From Sisyra terminalis (lineage: Eukaryota > Arthropoda > Insecta > Neuroptera > Sisyridae), in the NCBI GenBank assembly GCA_958496175.1, contig OY292275.1:46081701-46145700 (forward strand): a stretch of DNA of 64,000 bases. Direction: 5' to 3'. Position 1 is the first letter of the stretch; every line of letters begins with the position of its first letter. Made by a program: the position numbers and the translations under genes. This document shows positions 59,233 to 64,000 of the stretch, piece by piece. The notes beneath the pieces are model-generated. The model did no database searches. It saw only the letters and a list, made by a program, of their open reading frames with translations, and was not told the DNA's origin.

Positions 59233-60412
59233 TAGTATTTACAACAGTAGATAATAATAGGTAATATCGTTTTCGAATTGAATCTTTTTATCGTGAATTG
59301 TATGCTTGAAATTTAACTACTTTTTAGTTTTACAAATACTAAGGAGTACAACAAATACCACGAATATATCGATTTTATAGAGTAAAGCAATAAAAACGAA
59401 TACAATGAATCTAATCCTACCTTTTACTAAGTGGTCCACTAACTAAACACTTAAGATTCTTTCGTATAGGTTCCGAAACGAAAAAGCTCTTATGGAATCG
59501 GTGTATTACGACCCTTTTCTTTTTTAGAATAAAAACGCGAGAAACTAAACTAACTCCAATCATTTTAGCGAGCTTAACAGCTTGTTTTCTCTACTTTAGA
59601 TTATATATATATAACGTGACCATACGTCCCGCTTTCGGGCTTTGTGTCCCGCTGTCCCTGAAGAACCTAAAAATGTCCCACTTTGAGAAAAAGTGACCTG
59701 TGGTAGATATTAATTCATCACAACCAAAACCATTATGCAGGTATACTGTATACCGTATACCTAAAACCCATAGGCCATAAACCTATAGTACATGGAAAAC
59801 CAAACCGGATACTTTAAAGCAAATTTGTGGATCCGAAAAATATAGAAAATCAGTTGAATAATTTATCTACTCTATTATTAAATTATTATTACAATATTAT
59901 GTAAGTTTTTATAATAACAATTTTTTTTTCTAATACAGAAGCACTGAGCTTTACTATATTTCAAGTGTTGTCATTTTACGCAAAATTATAATATGGTGTT
60001 CCAGTTTTTGTATTAAAATTTACAGGTGTCCCTCTTTGAAGCAAAAAAAATATGGTCACGTTATGTATATAGTATTTACAATAGTAGATATTAATGATGA
60101 GCAATATCGTTTTCGAATTGGATCTTTTTATCGTGAGTTGGGTGCTTGGAATTCAACTATTTTTTAGTTTTATAAATACTACAACAAATACAACGAATAT
60201 ATCGATTTCGTAGAATAAATCGAGAAAAATGAATACAATGAATTTTACTAAACACTTAAGATTCTTCCGTATAGGTTCCGAAACGAAAAAGCTCTTATGG
60301 AATCGGTGTATTAAGACCTTTTTCTTTTTTTAGAATAACAACGCAAGCAACTAAACTAACTCCAGTTACTTTAACGTGCTTAACAGCGTGTTCTCTCTAC
60401 TTTAAGTGTATA
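59233..60412. repeat. direct duplication of ~350 bp flanking a MITE in furry intron
   Basis: 59233-59603 and 60068-60412 share blocks such as AATATCGTTTTCGAATTG, AAACACTTAAGATTCTT, CGTATAGGTTCCGAAACGAA and AAGCTCTTATGGAATCGGTG in the same order. The second copy has deletions totalling about 30 bp. The hAT-type MITE at 59612-60063 fills the space between them. Confidence 0.8.
59612..60063. mobile_element. hAT-type MITE in furry intron
   Basis: Left TAACGTGACCATACGTCCCG and right ATATGGTCACGTTA are inverted over the outer 13 bp. Flanks TATATATA (59604-59611) and TGTATATA (60064-60071) agree at 7 of 8 bases. Subterminal GTCCCGCTTTCGGG, GTGTCCCGCTGTCCC and AGGTGTCCCTCTTTG words are shared between the ends. 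452 bp, non-coding. Confidence 0.75.
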
Positions 60413-60438
60413 AAATAATCGTTAAAAATGTTTCATAC

Positions 60439-61712
60439 CTTTAACAACAATGCGTGAACTCCAGGAAAATTTGCCCATCGCAGCTGCGTTTGCAATTTAT
60501 CCACTTTATCTCTCGCATCCGGTCGATCCAAAGGTAAACGATGCATAACTCGACTCAACAATCGTAGTGCCAACAAAAATTCATGCTCATAATCCGACTC
60601 CAATAATGAAACCGATAACCAAAATAGCTGTGCCAATATCGTCATCTTATCATCCTGTGTGGCCGAATCTCCCAATAATTTCAACGACTGAGCTGACCGC
60701 GACCTCGATAAATTCGAAGCAAATTTATTCAAATTCGAGCCAGATCTAGTTTCGATTTCAGGAACTCCAACGTAGTTATTCGCCAAAACCGACGAACCTT
60801 GTCCACGCAAGTCTTTTAAATGTTCACTATTTGCAGGTGAACCACAAGTTTTTCGCATACAGTACGAAACAGAATAACTAGTACTTCTAGTATGGCCTCC
60901 AACTTGATTCAAATGAGCCATATGAGTCAAGCCAGCGCACGGATATATTGTTCCTCCAGGAGATCGTTTTCCTCCAACCACATTCCCACTTCCATGATTT
61001 GAATCTTTATTGTTTAAATTTGGAGTCGATTTGAAGATTTCTTTCATACAGTCCAACGGTCGGAAGTCACTTTCGAGTGAATCGACTGCCGCCTCGAGCG
61101 TCAAAAGCAATTCAGTCACATACCCTTGCATGTCTTCACCCGTTTCTGCCACAGTTTCAACCAATCGAGACAATATATCGCTCAACATTCGCGACGAAAT
61201 TGGAACACGAAGTGCTCGAAAAACTTGTAAAGAACGACCTGCATAGTGACGGGAAGAACACGACAACCCTAATTGTAACGCGGTTTGAGCCCAACGTTCA
61301 CTAATCAAAGCATGCGGTAATGAGTCTCGAAAAACTCGCAAAACATGCTGAAGAAAAGTATCTAATTGTTCAGCACTTCGAATTGACCACACTTTAGCTG
61401 TTATATCTTCATAATTCCAAAGGGGCTGATTTTGGCGTGTTGCTAAGAAATTAATCAAGGATTTTACAACATCTTGAATCGGCATGTTAGGACCTGGTTC
61501 AGGTCCTTTGACTCCCGAGGAATCTTCCTGATTTGTCACAATTACAGGAGGTAGCGAATTCCCATCATTTGTTTCAATGTTTATTGTTGAAGTTACATTA
61601 TTTGCAGTTGTATTAACCAGAGAAAATGAAGAATTTGTTACACTATTGGTTGTGGTTGGCACTGAAGTCAAAACTGGACCAACCAAATAACTATCAAATT
61701 CAGTGTTGGGTT
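60439..61712 (-). CDS. fry: furry large exon, helical repeats with Ser-rich insert
   Basis: Residues 293-717. It begins with a Thr/Ser/Asn-rich linker (near 61550-61690). A helical block follows with [20 protein letters not shown] and [20 protein letters not shown]. Next comes a Ser/Gly-rich stretch (about 60730-61010) with [15 protein letters not shown], then [20 protein letters not shown] and [14 protein letters not shown]. Acceptor TTCTTAG; donor AAG/GTATGA, phase 0. The ends match family helical domains, while the Ser-rich middle is the type of region expected to be phosphorylated. That last point is inference. Confidence 0.95.
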
Positions 61713-61774
61713 CTAAGAAATATAAGAAAACACAAATAAAATTAAGTCTAAACTAAGAAATTAGCAATTTATAC

Positions 61775-62064
61775 CTGTAAAAACATGGTTTAAAACCGGT
61801 AAGGTTGGAGTTGGAAGGCCCAAGCCTAATTGATTTGTTTGACTATTCAATAAGATGTGCGCTACTGTTAAATGGTCGGAATGGTCTGCTAAAACTACTA
61901 GTAGGCCTAGGAGCAGTCGACGACAATGTTCATGTACCAAGGAGCGTCCATGATCCATTCCCAAGAATAAAATATGTAACATCAATGGAACATGAATGGA
62001 CCAATCTAATTCAGGGACTCCGTCTGTTACGACATCAGTTAGTAACATAACAGCAACATTACAT
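61775..62064 (-). CDS. fry: furry exon, start of conserved C-terminal helical domain
   Basis: Residues 196-292: [60 protein letters not shown] and on to [10 protein letters not shown]. This is one of the best conserved blocks of furry and Mor2/Pag1-type proteins (the cell-morphogenesis C-terminal region) and reads as amphipathic HEAT-like helices. Acceptor TTCCAG, entering phase 2; donor G/GTATAA, phase 1. Confidence 0.95.
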
Positions 62065-62284
62065 CTGGAATTTACATAGAATTAAAATTAAAAACTTTGC
62101 TTAAAACAGTGAGTAGATACAAGTAAATTTTTGTCACTTATTTAAATATCCTTTTGAATTGTTCAATTATGATTACAATTTTTACACATTACTACAAGAC
62201 TGTTTTAAATCCGTCTTTTTTACAAAATGAATAATTTTAAATTTAAGTATTATATTATCCTACCAACAATCTTTTATTCATATA

Positions 62285-63040
62285 TCAATACTAGCGAACC
62301 CGACAGACGTTGTTCTATCTGAACATTGACTTTTCGTTTACCTGGTATCATTAGTAAAAGATAGTCATTAAAAATGTTTACCTAGTTAAAATTAAAAAGT
62401 TTAAGGTAACTTTTTTAAAAATTCATTCCAATGGTACATAACACCCCTATAAAGATAAATTTTTTCATCCCTCAATGAATGGAACATTGTATGATATCTA
62501 AATATCAAATTTCATAAAAATCGCTTTATCCGTTCTTTAGTTAAAAGAAGACATACAGACTGATGCAACAATTTTAAAACAGTAAATTTGGAATCCGTAA
62601 ATTTTTAGATGGGCATCTTGAAACAAATACTCATTTCAAATGGGATTAGAAATTAAATTGTACAGTCGTTAGAATTCAATACATTAATAGTATAGATGAG
62701 TATTTAGTAAAAAGGTGATGTTACTTTTACATTGCAAACATTTTCATTTGGTCACTTAACTTTATTTATACGTATGTTTGTATGTATGAATTTTGTACAT
62801 AGATAAGAGATAATATTGCTTCGTTTAACGGTCTTTTAGTTATTAAATGTGAAATTTCGATTGTTAATCAAAGTTTATAGTCTCATTTCACCCTTTTCAC
62901 CTGTAGCACTCAATTGTAAATCTAAACCATCCAGAGTTCCACTCAAATACACACAGAAAATTTCAGTAAAATCGGTGCAGCGGTTTAGGAAGAATTCAGT
63001 AACAAGCACACGTACAGAAGAATTGTATATATAAAGACAA
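62285..63040 (+). mobile_element. retroelement-type repeat debris in furry intron
   Basis: ACTAGCGAACCCGACAGACG then TTGTTCT at 62290 is a word I associate with dispersed insect repeats. Two 3'-end-like segments follow: ATTTCATAAAAATCGCTTTA (62510) and AATTTCAGTAAAATCGGTGC (62958) with GCACACGTACAGAAGAATTG. They resemble non-LTR retrotransposon 3' ends widespread in insects. Class is uncertain, and the region is decayed. Confidence 0.45.
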
Positions 63041-63083
63041 GAGAAAATAAAAATATGCAACATTCAACCAAATGTATACTAAC

Positions 63084-63256
63084 CGATGAAATCCGGAAAT
63101 TGGTTGAGAACTATCAGGCAAGTATTCGGTAAGAGGAGCGAAATATCCTCCATATTCAGGCATTGGAAGTGGATGGGGTTGAGGAATGGGCATTTCATAT
63201 TTATCACCATTTCCTGCAGTACCAGTTCGAGACAGACAATATAAGTCATCGTTCAC
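63084..63256 (-). CDS. fry: furry exon, Pro-rich segment
   Basis: Residues 139-195 and two bases of the next codon: VNDDLYCLSRTGTAGNGDKY, then EMPIPQPHPLPMPEYGGYFA and PLTEYLPDSSQPISGFHR. Acceptor TTTTAAG; donor CG/GTTAGT, phase 2. The run of Met/Pro pairs followed by an aromatic segment matches the furry family at this position as I know it. The next intron (62065-63083) holds retroelement debris. Confidence 0.92.
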
Positions 63257-63313
63257 CTTAAAAGAAAAAATATAATAATAGAATTTTAACAGTATATTTT
63301 CGTCAAGGATTAC

Positions 63314-63446
63314 TTCATTTTCGTAATTGTTAGGAGACGTGACATCATTTGAAATCATCGGAGGTCCACTTGCAGTTCTTGTTTTTTCAGTTCTCTGCGC
63401 TCCAAATCCCGTTAAAGCCCTTAATGCCGTATCAGATTTTGATGTT
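63314..63446 (-). CDS. fry: furry exon
   Basis: Residues 94-138: TSKSDTALRALTGFGAQRTE followed by KTRTASGPPMISNDVTSPNN and YENE. It joins the previous exon in phase 2 and leaves in phase 0. Acceptor TTTTTAG; donor GAA/GTAATC. The content is polar and low in hydrophobics, so it is probably a flexible linker between helical-repeat blocks. Confidence 0.9.
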
Positions 63447-63677
63447 CTAAAAATAATAATGACCACATAATTAAAATAAAATACAAAATATGAGGCGTAC
63501 AAGCGTTTGTTTGTAATGCTATGAAATTTGCAATGGAACATGCCGTTAAATCATTTGGATACTTCCAACTTGAAAATACAAACAAACGCTGATCTTAATG
63601 TTACTGGTTATAAATGTTACAAATTTTAAGAGGAAAACTATCCTTTATTGTTAAAGATTCTATTATAAAAAATATAC

Positions 63678-63958
63678 CCCGTTTTGATAGGATCTTCTCC
63701 ACTATGTCTTTTCGTGTGAATTGTTCCTTTTTCCACAGCCAAATCGGTTCGACTAGCTGAATCTGTTGGACCTACTCCGCCACCGGTTCCATCGGAGTGG
63801 CTTGAGGCTTTTCGCATACTAGTCAACCGATAAAAAGGAGGAGTTTCAGTGCGTTCAATTAAACAGTTTAATGTTTCTACAGTCTGTAATTCAGTCATCA
63901 TTTCGTCCAGGAGACGATCAGGTCGAGATCGAGCAAGATACAAAACAACACGTTTTGC
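63678..63958 (-). CDS. fry: furry exon (first visible)
   Basis: Residues 1-93 of the visible part, starting [20 protein letters not shown] and including [20 protein letters not shown] and [18 protein letters not shown]. This is the recognisable furry segment before a Ser/Gly-rich linker. Acceptor TTTATAG; donor GG/GTATAT, phase 2. Furry is a very large HEAT/armadillo-type scaffold that works with Tricornered/NDR kinase and Mob in wing-hair and dendrite morphogenesis. The upstream half of the protein lies beyond 63958, outside the window. Confidence 0.93.
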
Positions 63959-64000
63959 CTATAAAAATAAATATTAGATTTAACATCCATTATAAAGTAA

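Noticed and set aside
61805..62050. + strand open frame of 81 codons
   Set aside because: It is antisense to the well-supported furry exon at 61775-62064 and is a shadow.
1..64000. CRISPR array, rRNA, bacterial operon or prophage
   Set aside because: No regularly spaced short repeats, rRNA core sequences or ribosome-binding-site operons are present. The DNA is clearly eukaryotic.

Overview
The window is AT-rich animal DNA, almost certainly from an insect. Its genes are split by GT-AG introns. The two genes match insect zipper and furry best, and the rest is packed with short non-autonomous transposons, tRNA-derived SINEs and broken LINEs. I cannot name the species. No bacterial, CRISPR or rRNA feature is present.

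Two conserved genes converge on each other. On the + strand, from 15.6 to 48.0 kb, are the last six coding exons of zipper, the non-muscle myosin II heavy chain: 1,835 residues running from the start of the motor domain to the C-terminal tail. The first roughly 140 residues, expected from family length, lie upstream of what I can find. On the - strand, from 63.96 down to 52.39 kb, are the last sixteen coding exons of furry, 1,601 residues ending in a TGA. All exon phases in both genes join without a frame break. The two stop codons are 4.4 kb apart. Both products act in cell shape: zipper drives actomyosin contraction, and furry is a scaffold for Tricornered/NDR kinases that also acts in hair and dendrite morphogenesis. 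Nothing in the sequence shows that their adjacency matters functionally.

Layout. 1-15.6 kb: probable zipper upstream intron with LINE remnants, hAT-type MITEs, an 80-bp-arm hairpin, a SINE and a decayed coding-like stretch. 15.6-37.6 kb: four motor-domain exons separated by introns of 10.5, 9.3 and 1.8 kb that are full of MITEs and SINEs. 37.8-42.7 kb: one 4.8-kb exon encoding most of the motor, the two IQ motifs and nearly all of the rod. 42.7-47.9 kb: last intron, with several MITEs including copies of an undescribed palindromic family. 48.0-52.4 kb: convergent intergenic space holding a 2.3-kb foldback-like element. 52.4-64 kb: furry, whose introns hold hAT elements, a nested mariner-like MITE, a 350-bp palindrome and a tandem duplication.

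The most unusual protein-level signal is in the myosin motor. The actin-binding loop 2 is shortened by about 15 residues compared with other insect zipper proteins, and a normally invariant Trp-Phe pair is replaced. The most unusual DNA-level signals are the foldback element, the palindromic MITE family, and an exon-like coding segment with good splice sites just 74 bp after the P-loop exon.
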